A DNA stretch of 64,000 bases from Burkholderia cepacia (GCF_001039005.1 NZ_LDWR01000045.1:141988-205987), one strand, 5' to 3'; positions 46,481-55,041 are shown, numbered from the stretch's first letter. Numbers and translations: made by a program. The notes: generated by a model not told the origin, from the letters alone.

Positions 46481-47947
46481 ATGAACGCTCCTATGAATGT
46501 CCTGTTGCCTGACGCGCTGGTGATGGCTGCCATCGTCGTCGCATGGCTGAACGACACCTTTACCGGTGCCTCAGGCCGTCGCCTGACCTATCTGATCGCG
46601 GTCGTATCGTCGGTCGTCGCCGGCGTGTGGTTCGCCGTGCAGGCGCTCGACCCGCAGCAGTACTACTTCTTCTCGAAGATGATCGTCGTCGACTCGTTCG
46701 CGAGCATGATGAAGGCGGTCGTGTCGTTCGGTTTTGCGGTCTCGCTCGTTTATTCGCGCAAGTACCTCGAAGATCGCGACATGTTCCGCGGCGACGTGTT
46801 CCTGCTCGGCATGTTCTCGCTGCTCGGGCAGCTGGTCATGGTGTCGGGCAACAACTTCCTGACGCTGTACCTCGGTCTCGAACTGATGTCGCTGTCGCTG
46901 TACGCGGTCATCGCGCTGCGCCGCGACGCCGCGCAGTCGAGCGAAGCAGCGATGAAGTACTACGTGCTGGGCGCGCTCGCGTCGGGCTTCGTGCTGTACG
47001 GCATCTCGATGCTCTACGGCGCGACCGGCTCGCTCGAGCTGGGCGAGGTGTACAAGGCGGTCGGCGGCAACACCGACGCAGCCGTGCTGATGTTCGGCGT
47101 GATCTTCATCGTCGCCGGTATCGCGTTCAAGCTCGGCGCCGTGCCGTTCCACATGTGGGTGCCGGACGTCTACCAGGGCGCACCGACCGCGATGACGCTG
47201 TTCGTCGGCGGCGGCCCGAAGGTTGCCGCGTTCGCGTGGGGCCTGCGCTTCCTGGTGATGGGCCTGCTGCCGCTCGCGCAGAACTGGCAGACCGCGCTCG
47301 TGATCCTCGCCGCGCTGTCGCTGATCGTCGGCAACATCACGGGTATCGTCCAGCGCAACATCAAGCGGATGCTCGCGTATTCGGCGATCTCGAACATGGG
47401 CTTCGTGCTGCTCGGCCTGCTCGCGGGCATCGTGAAGGGCGACGCGGCGGCACCGGCGAACGCATACAGCTCGGCGATGTTCTACGCGATCGTCTACCTG
47501 ATCACGACGCTCGGCTCGTTCGGCGTGGTGATGCTGCTCGCGCGCCGCGATTTCGAAGCCGAAACGATCGACGACTTCAAGGGCCTCAACAAGCGCAGCC
47601 CGGTGTTCGCGTTCGTGATGATGGTCATGATGTTCTCGCTGGCGGGCATCCCGCCGACCGTCGGCTTCTACGCGAAGCTCGCCGTGCTCGAGGCGACCGT
47701 CAACGCGGGTCTCACGTGGCTGGCCGTGCTGGCCGTGATCACGTCGCTGTTCGGCGCGTTCTACTACCTGCGTATCGTGAAGCTGATGTACTTCGATGCG
47801 CCGCAGGATTCGACGCCGATCTCGGGCGATTTCTGCAAGCGCACGATCCTCGTGCTGAACGGCCTTGCGGTCGTCGTGCTCGGCCTGATCCCGAGCCCGC
47901 TGCTGACGGCCTGCCTGCAGGCAATCCGTCACACGCTGCCGCTGTAA
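46481..47947 (+). CDS. nuoN: NADH-quinone oxidoreductase subunit N
   Basis: A 488-residue antiporter-like subunit, the last canonical nuo gene. LYLGLELMSLSLYAVIAL and AFKLGAVPFHMWVPDVYQGA mark the proton channel; YSAISNMGFVLLG is conserved. Its stop overlaps the start of a DUF2818 gene by one base. Confidence 0.96.
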   Translation: MNAPMNVLLPDALVMAAIVVAWLNDTFTGASGRRLTYLIAVVSSVVAGVWFAVQALDPQQYYFFSKMIVVDSFASMMKAVVSFGFAVSLVYSRKYLEDRDMFRGDVFLLGMFSLLGQLVMVSGNNFLTLYLGLELMSLSLYAVIALRRDAAQSSEAAMKYYVLGALASGFVLYGISMLYGATGSLELGEVYKAVGGNTDAAVLMFGVIFIVAGIAFKLGAVPFHMWVPDVYQGAPTAMTLFVGGGPKVAAFAWGLRFLVMGLLPLAQNWQTALVILAALSLIVGNITGIVQRNIKRMLAYSAISNMGFVLLGLLAGIVKGDAAAPANAYSSAMFYAIVYLITTLGSFGVVMLLARRDFEAETIDDFKGLNKRSPVFAFVMMVMMFSLAGIPPTVGFYAKLAVLEATVNAGLTWLAVLAVITSLFGAFYYLRIVKLMYFDAPQDSTPISGDFCKRTILVLNGLAVVVLGLIPSPLLTACLQAIRHTLPL

Positions 47948-48243
47948 TGTCGGCAGCCGGCTGGTTTATCGTGCTGTTGGCGCTCGTGTGCGCCAACGTG
48001 CCGTTCCTGAACCAACGCCTCTTCGCCGTCGTGCCGTTCGGCGCGGCGAAGAAGAGCGCGTGGGTGCGGATCGGCGAGCTGATCGTGCTGTATTTCATCG
48101 TCGGTGCGCTCGGCTTCTGGCTCGAGTCGCGCGCCGGCAACCGCTTCGAACAGGGCTGGCAGTTTTACGCGATCACGTTCAGTCTTTTCATCGTGTTCGC
48201 GTTTCCCGGCTTCACGTTCCAGTATCTCGTCAAACGACGCTGA
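47947..48243 (+). CDS. DUF2818 family small membrane protein
   Basis: A 98-residue protein with three predicted helices: SAAGWFIVLLALVCANVPF, ELIVLYFIVGALGFWLE and FYAITFSLFIVFAFPGFTF. Its ATG shares a base with the nuoN stop (TAATG), so it is translated with complex I. The family is known by number only. Location suggests an assembly factor or accessory subunit of complex I in this lineage; that is inference. It is embedded in a longer wrong-frame ORF and is easily missed. Confidence 0.87.
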   Translation: MSAAGWFIVLLALVCANVPFLNQRLFAVVPFGAAKKSAWVRIGELIVLYFIVGALGFWLESRAGNRFEQGWQFYAITFSLFIVFAFPGFTFQYLVKRR

Positions 48244-48283
48244 CGGCTCCGGCCGTCCGTCGTGCTCAATCTTGGAGCCGCCG

Positions 48284-48874
48284 ATGGCCGAACTACCCAA
48301 TCACGACGCCGCACTGACCGAAACCTGCCTCGAGAGCGAGGCGATCTTCGACGGCGCGTTCCTCAAGCTCAAGCGCGACACCGTCCGCCTGCCGGACGGC
48401 AAAAAGGCCCTGCGCGAATACGTGCAGCACCCGGGCGCGGTGATGGTGATCCCGTTGTTCGACGACGGCCGCGTGCTGATGGAAAGCCAGTTTCGCTATC
48501 CGATCGGCAAGGTAATGGCCGAATTCCCGGCCGGCAAGCTCGACCCGAACGAAGGCGCGCTCGCGTGCGCGGTGCGCGAACTGCGCGAGGAAACGGGTTA
48601 CACGGCACGCGAATACGTGTTCCTGGCCCGCATTCACCCGATCATTTCCTATTCGACCGAATTCATCGACCTGTACCTTGCGCGCGGGCTGACCGCGGGC
48701 GAGCGCAAGCTCGACGAAGGCGAATTCCTCGAGACCTTTACCGCGACGCAAGCCGACCTGCAGGAATGGGTGCGCACGGGGCAGATCTCCGACGTGAAGA
48801 CGATCATCGGCACGATGTGGCTCGACAAGGTGCTGTCCGGCACCTGGCCGCTCGGCCCGGTCCTGACGCCCTGA
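48284..48874 (+). CDS. Nudix hydrolase (ADP-ribose pyrophosphatase type)
   Basis: A 196-residue enzyme with a full Nudix box, GKLDPNEGALACAVRELREE followed by TGY, near residues 85-108. The N-terminal strand region and EYVQHPGAVMVIPLFDDGRV match the ADP-ribose pyrophosphatase group, which cleaves ADP-ribose to AMP and ribose 5-phosphate. It follows the DUF2818 gene by 40 bases and may be on the nuo transcript, which would link NAD turnover with NADH oxidation. Confidence 0.9.
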   Translation: MAELPNHDAALTETCLESEAIFDGAFLKLKRDTVRLPDGKKALREYVQHPGAVMVIPLFDDGRVLMESQFRYPIGKVMAEFPAGKLDPNEGALACAVRELREETGYTAREYVFLARIHPIISYSTEFIDLYLARGLTAGERKLDEGEFLETFTATQADLQEWVRTGQISDVKTIIGTMWLDKVLSGTWPLGPVLTP

Positions 48875-49010
48875 GCGCGGCGTCAGCGGCGGGTGGGGCG
48901 CCGCGTTACAATCCGGTGGCGCGGCCCTTCCGCGTTGCGCGATCGGGATTTAGCACGATCGTTCACAAAACCTTTTTTTGCGCTACACTCGCGACACGCC
49001 CTGATTCAGC

Positions 49011-49433
49011 ATGAAGGTCCTCGATTTACAGTGCCCGCACGGTCATCGGTTCGAAGGCTGGTTCGCTTCCGCCGATGAATTCGAAGCGCAGTTGTCCCGC
49101 AAGCTGGTCGAATGTCCGGTGTGCGGGACGACCGAGGTCAACCGTCTGCCGTCGGCGCCGCGCCTGAACCTGTCGGGCGCGACGCAGGCACAGCCGGCCG
49201 ATCCGCGTGCGCTGCAGGCGCAGGTGATGCGCGCGCTGCGCGAGGTGCTGGAGAAGACCGAGAACGTGGGCGAGCGCTTCGCCGAGGAAGCGCGGCGCAT
49301 CCATTACAACGAGGCGCCGGCACGCAGCATTCGTGGCGTCACGACGCCGGAAGATGCGCAATCCTTGGCCGAAGAAGGCATCGACGTGATGCCGCTGCCG
49401 ATTCCCGCCGCGCTGAAAGAACCGCTGCAATGA
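49011..49433 (+). CDS. DUF1178 family zinc-ribbon-like protein
   Basis: A 140-residue protein. The N-terminal LQCPHGHRFEGWFAS and VECPVCGTTEVNRLPSAP provide two Cys/His pairs for a probable zinc site. The rest is helical (RALQAQVMRALREVLEKTEN) and ends in EEGIDVMPLPIP, which is strongly conserved in DUF1178. Function unknown. Confidence 0.88.
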   Translation: MKVLDLQCPHGHRFEGWFASADEFEAQLSRKLVECPVCGTTEVNRLPSAPRLNLSGATQAQPADPRALQAQVMRALREVLEKTENVGERFAEEARRIHYNEAPARSIRGVTTPEDAQSLAEEGIDVMPLPIPAALKEPLQ

Positions 49434-49480
49434 CGTACGCAGTGGGTCCTTGCCCGGCCGGACGGCCGTGGCGAGCGTCT

Positions 49481-49530
49481 GCATGGGACCGGAGTAACCG
49501 CTAAAGCGCTAACTCCGGTCGACAGGAGAC
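49481..49530 (+). ncRNA. Repeated 5'-UTR hairpin element, copy 1
   Basis: GCATGG, then arms GACCGGAGT (49487-49495) and ACTCCGGTC (49512-49520) enclosing AACCGCTAAAGCGCTA, then GACAGGAGACA with the ribosome-binding site of the first acyl-CoA dehydrogenase. The same layout recurs at 50753 and 58436. The hairpin ends a few bases before AGGAG, a position suited to controlling translation. Confidence 0.7.
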
Positions 49531-49537
49531 ACTGCGC

Positions 49538-50734
49538 ATGGATCTGGATTATTCCCCCGCCGACGACGCGTTCCGCGTCGACGTTCGCGCCTGGCTCGAG
49601 GCCAACCTGCCTCACGCACTGCGCGCCAAGGTACTCGATCACAAACGACTCGACCGCGAGGATTTCGCGAGCTGGCACCGGATTCTCGGCCAGCGCGGCT
49701 GGTCCGCGCCTGCCTGGCCGGTCGAATACGGCGGCCCAGGCTGGAATGCGACGCAGCGACACATCTGGGATGAGGAGTGCGCGCGGATCGGTGCGCCGAC
49801 CGTGCTGCCATTCGGCGTGTCGATGGTCGCGCCGGTGCTGATGAAATACGGCAACGAAGCGCAGAAGCGTCATTATCTGCCGCGCATTCTCGACGGTTCG
49901 GACTGGTGGTGCCAGGGTTACTCGGAGCCGGGTTCCGGATCCGACCTCGCGTCGCTGCGCACGCGCGCCGAGCGCCACGGCGACCACTACGTCGTTAATG
50001 GCCAGAAAACCTGGACGACGCTCGGCCAGTACGCCGACATGATGTTCTGCCTCGTGCGCACCGATCCGGACGCGAAGAAACAGGAGGGTATCTCGTTCCT
50101 GCTGATCGACATGAAGACACCCGGCATTACGGTGCGCCCGATCGTCATGCTCGACGAAGATCACGAGGTCAACGAGGTGTTCTTCGAGGACGTCAAGGTG
50201 CCGGTCGAGAATCTCGTCGGCGACGAGAACCGCGGCTGGACCTACGCGAAATACCTGCTTGGCCACGAGCGCACCGGCATCGCGAGGGTTGGCGCGTCGA
50301 AGCGCGAACTCGCGTTCCTGAAGCGCGTGGCGTCGAACCAGCGCAAGAACGGCAAGCCGTTGCTTGCCGATCCCGTGTTCGCCGCGAAGGTCGCGGCGCT
50401 CGAAGTCGAGTTGATGGCGCTCGAGGTGACGGTGCTGCGCGTCGTCAGCCGCGAGACGAGCGGCAAGGGGCCGGGCCCCGAGGCGTCGATGCTGAAGATC
50501 AAGGGTACCGAAGTGCAGCAGGCGCTCACCGAGTTGATGGTCGATGCGATCGGTCCGCTCGCCGCGCCGTTCGACGTGCCGTTCCTCGACGGCGAGCGCG
50601 AGCACAGCATCGCGGGCGACGACGATGCGGCGCCGCTTGCCGCGTACTACTTCAATTACCGGAAGACGTCGATCTACGGCGGTTCGAACGAGATCCAGAA
50701 GAACATCATCGCGCAGATGATTCTGGGTCTGTGA
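49538..50734 (+). CDS. Acyl-CoA dehydrogenase (catalytic-type subunit)
   Basis: A 398-residue FAD enzyme. GYSEPGSGSDLASLRTRAE is the FAD/substrate loop near residues 127-145. The helix segment LLGHERTGIARVG carries a glutamate at the position used as base by IVD/LCAD-like dehydrogenases; the C-terminal IYGGSNEIQ has Gly where MCAD has its Glu. AGGAGACA precedes the ATG. It pairs with a second, dissimilar dehydrogenase and two MaoC hydratases, like steroid or side-chain degradation operons. Substrate unknown. Confidence 0.88.
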   Translation: MDLDYSPADDAFRVDVRAWLEANLPHALRAKVLDHKRLDREDFASWHRILGQRGWSAPAWPVEYGGPGWNATQRHIWDEECARIGAPTVLPFGVSMVAPVLMKYGNEAQKRHYLPRILDGSDWWCQGYSEPGSGSDLASLRTRAERHGDHYVVNGQKTWTTLGQYADMMFCLVRTDPDAKKQEGISFLLIDMKTPGITVRPIVMLDEDHEVNEVFFEDVKVPVENLVGDENRGWTYAKYLLGHERTGIARVGASKRELAFLKRVASNQRKNGKPLLADPVFAAKVAALEVELMALEVTVLRVVSRETSGKGPGPEASMLKIKGTEVQQALTELMVDAIGPLAAPFDVPFLDGEREHSIAGDDDAAPLAAYYFNYRKTSIYGGSNEIQKNIIAQMILGL

Positions 50735-50752
50735 GCCGGGGCGATCGTGATG

Positions 50753-50800
50753 CATGGGATCAGAGTAAGTGCTAAAGCGCTAACTCTGATCGACAGGAGA
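50753..50800 (+). ncRNA. Repeated 5'-UTR hairpin element, copy 2
   Basis: GCATGG, arms GATCAGAGT (50758-50766) and ACTCTGATC (50783-50791), inner AAGTGCTAAAGCGCTA, then GACAGGAGACAG before the ATG at 50806. Against copy 1, two stem pairs change from C-G to U-A or G-C to A-U with both sides altered, so pairing is preserved. Confidence 0.7.
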
Positions 50801-50805
50801 CAGCG

Positions 50806-51939
50806 ATGGATTTCAGCTTTACCGATGAGCAGCAGCAGTTCGCCGACGCGCTGCACCGTTATCTCGGCGAGCAATATGGCTTCGATGCGCGTCAGGCAAT
50901 CGTGCGCAGCGACACGGGCGTGTCGGACACGCAATGGAGCGCGTTCGCGGAACTGGGGCTGACCGCACTGCCGGTGCCGGACGCACACGGCGGCTTCGGC
51001 GGCGGCCCGGTCGACATGCTGGTCGTGATGCAGGCGCTCGGCCGCGCGCTCGTGATCGAGCCCTACTGGGTAACGGCGGTCGGCATCGAGGCATTGCGCA
51101 TCGCAGGCTCCGGCGCAGGCGAGGATGCCGCGCTGCTGGAGGCGGTCGCGCAGGGGCAAAAGCGCCTGGCGGTTGCGTTCCACGAACCGCATGCGCGCTA
51201 CGACCTGTTCGAGCTCGACACGCACGCACACGAGCAGGGCGGCACGTATCGGCTGACCGGCATCAAATCGGTCGTTCAGCACGGCGCACAGGCGCACGCG
51301 TGGATCGTGCCTGCGCGCGTCGACGGCGGCGGCATCGGCCTTTTTGTCGTCGAACGGGATGCAGCGAACACGCAGGTGGTCGACTACCGGACCATCGACG
51401 GCCAGCGTGCCGCGACGATCGAGTTCAACGAGACGCCTGCACGACTGCTGACGGGCGGCGCACGCGACGCGGCGGCGCTCGAGCAGGTTGCCGATTACGC
51501 GACGTTCCTGCTGTGCGCGGAAGCAGTCGGCGCGCTCGACGAACTGAATCGCGCCACGGTCGAATACACGAAGACGCGCGAGCAGTTCGGCGTGCCGATC
51601 GCGCGTTTCCAGGCGCTGCAGCACCGGATGGTCGACATGCTGATCCATGCCGAGCAGGCGCGTTCGCTGACCTACCTGGCGGCGGTGCGCTACGCGAGCG
51701 GCGACGCCGATGCGCGACGCAAGGCCGTGTCGGCCGCGAAAGCGCGCGTCGGCGCGGCCGCGCGCTTCGTCGGCCAGCAGGCCGTCCAGTTGCACGGCGG
51801 CATGGGCGTGACCAACGAGGTGGCCGCCGCGCACCTGTTCAAGCGGCTGTCGATCATCGAGACGACGCTCGGCGACACCGATCATCATCTTGCCCGCATC
51901 GCGGCACTGCCCGATTTCGCGCAGGCCGACGCGGCATGA
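50806..51939 (+). CDS. Acyl-CoA dehydrogenase-like subunit lacking the usual catalytic glutamate
   Basis: A 377-residue acyl-CoA dehydrogenase fold, with the flavin-side segment KTREQFGVPIARFQALQHRM and C-terminal QLHGGMGVTNEVAAAHLFKR. By eye, neither known position of the catalytic base holds Glu: the helix-G site reads DYATFLL and the MCAD site reads TTLGDTDHH. In heterotetrameric dehydrogenases only one subunit supplies the base, so this is probably the partner of the gene before it. Confidence 0.85.
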   Translation: MDFSFTDEQQQFADALHRYLGEQYGFDARQAIVRSDTGVSDTQWSAFAELGLTALPVPDAHGGFGGGPVDMLVVMQALGRALVIEPYWVTAVGIEALRIAGSGAGEDAALLEAVAQGQKRLAVAFHEPHARYDLFELDTHAHEQGGTYRLTGIKSVVQHGAQAHAWIVPARVDGGGIGLFVVERDAANTQVVDYRTIDGQRAATIEFNETPARLLTGGARDAAALEQVADYATFLLCAEAVGALDELNRATVEYTKTREQFGVPIARFQALQHRMVDMLIHAEQARSLTYLAAVRYASGDADARRKAVSAAKARVGAAARFVGQQAVQLHGGMGVTNEVAAAHLFKRLSIIETTLGDTDHHLARIAALPDFAQADAA

Positions 51940-51977
51940 CGGCGACGCGCGAGCGCGTCAGACCAGGAGACACACAA

Positions 51978-52439
51978 GTGGGTATCAGTTACGAAGATCT
52001 GGTGGTCGGCAGCACCATCGAAGTGGGTCGCTACACGTTCGAGCCCGACGACATCAAGGCGTTCGCGCAACGCTACGATCCGCAGCCGTTCCACCTCGAC
52101 GAGGAGGCCGCGAAGTCGTCGCCGTTCGGCGGGCTCGTCGCGAGCGGTTGGCATACGTGCTCGGTGTTCATGAGCCTGCTGATCAAGAAGCTCGGACCGG
52201 ACTCGACCAGCATGGGCTCGCCGGGCATCGACTCGATTCGCTGGCTCAAGCCGGTGCGCTCCGGCGACACGATCACGATGTACCAGAAGGTCCACGACAA
52301 GCGCGTTTCGGAGAGCAAGCCCGATCGCGGCATCGTGTCGACGGAGTGGATCGGCGTCAACGGCGGCGGCGAGACAGTGATCACCGTGCACAGCAAGGTG
52401 ATCTTCGGGCTGCGCCATCCGGGAGGCACGAACGCATGA
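51978..52439 (+). CDS. MaoC-family hydratase (first of two)
   Basis: A 153-residue hot-dog fold protein. The hydratase-2 motif appears as QRYDPQPFHLDEEAA with Asp and His in place, followed by SPFGGLVASGWHT. The start is GTG 51978 with CAGGAGA upstream. It hydrates an enoyl-CoA, possibly as a dimer with the next gene, with which it overlaps by four bases. Confidence 0.87.
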   Translation: MGISYEDLVVGSTIEVGRYTFEPDDIKAFAQRYDPQPFHLDEEAAKSSPFGGLVASGWHTCSVFMSLLIKKLGPDSTSMGSPGIDSIRWLKPVRSGDTITMYQKVHDKRVSESKPDRGIVSTEWIGVNGGGETVITVHSKVIFGLRHPGGTNA

Positions 52440-52912
52440 CCGACGCGACATTGCCGCTGATCGCATCGGCGCAGGCGCTGCAGGCCCGTGTCGGCGCGGA
52501 GCCGCTCGCGAGCGGCTGGATCGCGATCGACCAGCATCGCGTCGACGGGTTCGCCGACGCGACCGGCGATCATCAATGGATTCACGTCGATCCCGAACGC
52601 GCGCGGCGCGAGTCGCCGTTCGGCGGGCCGATCGCGCACGGGTTCCTGACGCTGTCGCTGATTCCTGCGTTGATGACCGACGCGATGCGCTTCGAGCAGA
52701 GGATGGGCGTGAACTACGGACTGAACCGCGTGCGGTTCCTGAAGCCGGTGCCGGTCGGTGCGCGCGTGCGCGCGCTGTTTGCGGTGAAGGAAACCGCCGA
52801 GGCCGCGCAGGGCGGCGTGCAGGTGACCTGGTCGGTGTCGATGCAGGCCGAGCGTCCCGACGCGCCGTTGCTGGTTTGCGCGGCTGAATTCATCACGCTG
52901 CATTACTTCTGA
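52436..52912 (+). CDS. MaoC-family hydratase (second of two)
   Basis: A 158-residue R-specific enoyl-CoA hydratase-like protein with TGDHQWIHVDPERA (Asp and His of the catalytic dyad) and GGPIAHGFLTLSLIP. It resembles Rv0130/NodN-like single hot-dog hydratases. Translationally coupled to the first MaoC gene; last gene of the acyl-CoA operon. Confidence 0.88.
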   Translation: MTDATLPLIASAQALQARVGAEPLASGWIAIDQHRVDGFADATGDHQWIHVDPERARRESPFGGPIAHGFLTLSLIPALMTDAMRFEQRMGVNYGLNRVRFLKPVPVGARVRALFAVKETAEAAQGGVQVTWSVSMQAERPDAPLLVCAAEFITLHYF

Positions 52913-52959
52913 AACGCGGGGCGGCATGCACGGTTGCCGCTCCGCCCGTCACGCGCGGG

Positions 52960-53652
52960 TCAGTGCTTCGCGTATTGTGTCGCGCCGAACAGCACCTCGC
53001 GCGCCTTGTCGTCCTGCAGCGCCTTGCGCATCGACGCGAGGACTTCGACGCCGCGCTGCACGGCCGGCCGAGCGGCGATCGCCTCGTGCCAGCGTTTCAC
53101 GTTCGGCAACTCGTCGAGCACGATGCCCTGGTTCTGCCACGAGCGCGTCCACGGGAACGTCGCAATGTCCGCGATCGTGTACGCGTCGCCCGCGAGATAT
53201 TCGGATTCGCCGAGGCGCTTGTCCATCACGTTGTAGAGGCGCTTCGCTTCGTTCGTGTAGCGGTTGACCGCGTACTCGATCTTCTCCGGCGCATATAGCC
53301 GGAAGTGGTGCGCCTGCCCGAGCATCGGGCCGATACCACCCATCTGGAACATCAGCCACTCGAGCGTCGCATAACGCGCGGCCGGTTCGGTCGGCAGGAA
53401 CTTGCCGGTTTTCTCCGCGAGGTAGATCAGGATCGCGCCCGATTCGAACAGCGAGATCGGTTTGCCGCCGGGGCCGTCTGGATCGGCGATCGCGGGGATC
53501 TTGTTGTTCGGGCTGATCTTCAGGAATTCGGGCTTGAACTGGTCGCCCGCACCGATATCGACCGGATGGGCACGATAAGCGAGGCCGGTTTCCTCGAGCA
53601 TGATGTGCACCTTGTGGCCGTTCGGTGTCGCCCAGCTATAGACGTCGATCAT
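52960..53652 (-). CDS. Glutathione S-transferase, Nu class (YfcG-like disulfide oxidoreductase)
   Basis: A 230-residue protein with a thioredoxin-like N-domain (MIDVYSWATPNGHKVHIMLE) and helical C-domain. The TPNG segment is the glutathione-thiolate contact of YfcG/YghU-type enzymes, which act as glutathione-dependent disulfide reductases rather than classical conjugating enzymes. Start at ATG 53652 with AAGGAG upstream. Convergent with the MaoC genes. Confidence 0.88.
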   Translation of the reverse strand: MIDVYSWATPNGHKVHIMLEETGLAYRAHPVDIGAGDQFKPEFLKISPNNKIPAIADPDGPGGKPISLFESGAILIYLAEKTGKFLPTEPAARYATLEWLMFQMGGIGPMLGQAHHFRLYAPEKIEYAVNRYTNEAKRLYNVMDKRLGESEYLAGDAYTIADIATFPWTRSWQNQGIVLDELPNVKRWHEAIAARPAVQRGVEVLASMRKALQDDKAREVLFGATQYAKH

Positions 53653-53816
53653 CGTCAACTCCTTGGTTGCATGCGCGAAAGCGGCGCCGGCAGCGCGCCG
53701 CGGCAGGCGGTCATTAGAGCATGGATCGACGCGGGCTGCTGGCGACGGAAACGTGCCCGCGGAGGCATCCGCGCGGGCGAGCGGGAGACCGTCGCCGACG
53801 TTGCGCGCGGCTTTCG

Positions 53817-54047
53817 CTAACGCACCTTCTGCGCGTATTGCCGCGTCGATTCGCCGCTGAATCGCTCGACGATCAGCGAGCCCGCGAACCCGTCGATCGG
53901 TGCGGCGAGCCGGTGCGATATCGCCTCGACGTCGAAGCGCTGCTGCTTGTCGACGGAGGCTGTGCCTTCGAATGCCGCGTAGTCGGCACCGTGTTGCGCA
54001 GGCTCGTTCGCTTGCGTCGTGGTGCCGTCTCGATGCCGATGCGCGGC
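53817..54047 (-). pseudogene. Remnant of an acyl-CoA-associated phosphotransferase (APH/ACAD10-like) gene
   Basis: The 464-base gap between the GST and enoyl-CoA hydratase genes contains a 76-codon minus-strand frame without a start codon. It includes ADYAAFEGTASVDKQQRFDV and HRLAAPIDGFAGSLIVERFS, which resemble the N-terminus of phosphotransferase-family proteins found in acyl-CoA dehydrogenase clusters, normally continuing GGQSNPT. Here similarity stops at that point and a stop follows after ten residues. About 300 codons are missing. I infer a large deletion. The stretch just before (54051-54116) reads on in frame from the hydratase stop; the rest (53653-53816) shows nothing recognisable. 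Confidence 0.55.
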
Positions 54048-54116
54048 TCAGGGTTGCGTGGATTGCAGGTACGGGTGATACAGCACTTCCTTCGTCGTGT
54101 TGGGGGGCGCGGAGAA

Positions 54117-54908
54117 TCAGCGCTTGTAGCGGGGCTGGCGTTTCTCGAGAAATGCGGTGATGCCTTCGAGCCCGTCCGCATGATGCAGCGATGCGACGAA
54201 ATGATCGCGCTCGGTGCCGAGATGCGATTCGAGCGGCTGCATCGTCGCGTCGTCGAGCAACGACTTGATGCGCGTGAGCGCATTCGGCGAGATGCCGGCG
54301 AGGGCATCGGCCCATGCCAGTGCGTCGGTCAGTGCCGAGCCGGGCACGGCGAGCCGGTTGACGACGCCGAGCGCATGGAGGCGTTCGGCCGCGACCGGCT
54401 TGCCTTCGAACAGGATCTCGGCCGCGATCGCACGCGGCAGCGCGCGGGCGAGGAACCACGAACCGCCGCCGTCGGGCGTCAGGCCGACGCGCGCGTACGA
54501 CATCACGAACTTCGCATCGTGCGCGGCGACGATCAGGTCGCACGCGAGCGCGAGCGAGAAGCCGGCGCCGGCCGCAGCGCCTTCGACCGCCGCGATCACC
54601 GGCTTCGTCGATGCGCGGATCGCCGTCACCCATGCGCCGAGCTGATCGATGCTGTCGGCCTGGTAGGACGGATCCTTCGAGCGGTTGTCGAGCAGCCGGT
54701 TCAGGTTGCCGCCTGCGCAGAAGAAGCGATCGGCGCCCGTCAGCACCACCGCGCGAATCGCGGGATCGCGCTCGGCAGTGGCGAGTGCTTCGACGCCGGC
54801 CGCGTACATGTCGGGATGCAGCGCGTTGCGCGCGCCGGGATTGGATAGCGTGAGGACGAGCGTTGAATCGCTCTCGGGCGGACGCGAGGCCAGCAGTTCA
54901 GCACTCAT
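54117..54908 (-). CDS. Enoyl-CoA hydratase/isomerase family protein
   Basis: A 263-residue crotonase-fold enzyme. Oxyanion-hole segments are FFCAGGNLNRLLDN (near 64) and GAAAGAGFSLALACD (near 112). The active-site region GLTPDGGGSWFL has Asp at the position used by PaaG-like isomerases, so it may hydrate or isomerise. It is transcribed divergently from the downstream GST gene, with a palindrome between. Confidence 0.88.
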   Translation of the reverse strand: MSAELLASRPPESDSTLVLTLSNPGARNALHPDMYAAGVEALATAERDPAIRAVVLTGADRFFCAGGNLNRLLDNRSKDPSYQADSIDQLGAWVTAIRASTKPVIAAVEGAAAGAGFSLALACDLIVAAHDAKFVMSYARVGLTPDGGGSWFLARALPRAIAAEILFEGKPVAAERLHALGVVNRLAVPGSALTDALAWADALAGISPNALTRIKSLLDDATMQPLESHLGTERDHFVASLHHADGLEGITAFLEKRQPRYKR

Positions 54909-55027
54909 GCGAGCGTGTCTCCATCGGATGGCGGGGCTGCGGCGCCGCGCGTGTCGTGCGGACAGGCGAGGCGGTTGTTGCAGCGGATGTATTGTTGTCG
55001 TGACGGATGCAAAACTTGCTTTAGACT

Positions 55028-55041
55028 AGCACGAACGTGCT
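55028..55041. promoter_or_regulatory. Operator-like palindrome between divergent hydratase and GST genes
   Basis: AGCACG-AA-CGTGCT is a perfect 14-base palindrome, followed by a further half-site (CAGCACG, 55045-55051). It lies in the 202-base divergent promoter region, where a TetR- or MarR-type repressor would be expected; no regulator gene is adjacent. Confidence 0.5.
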
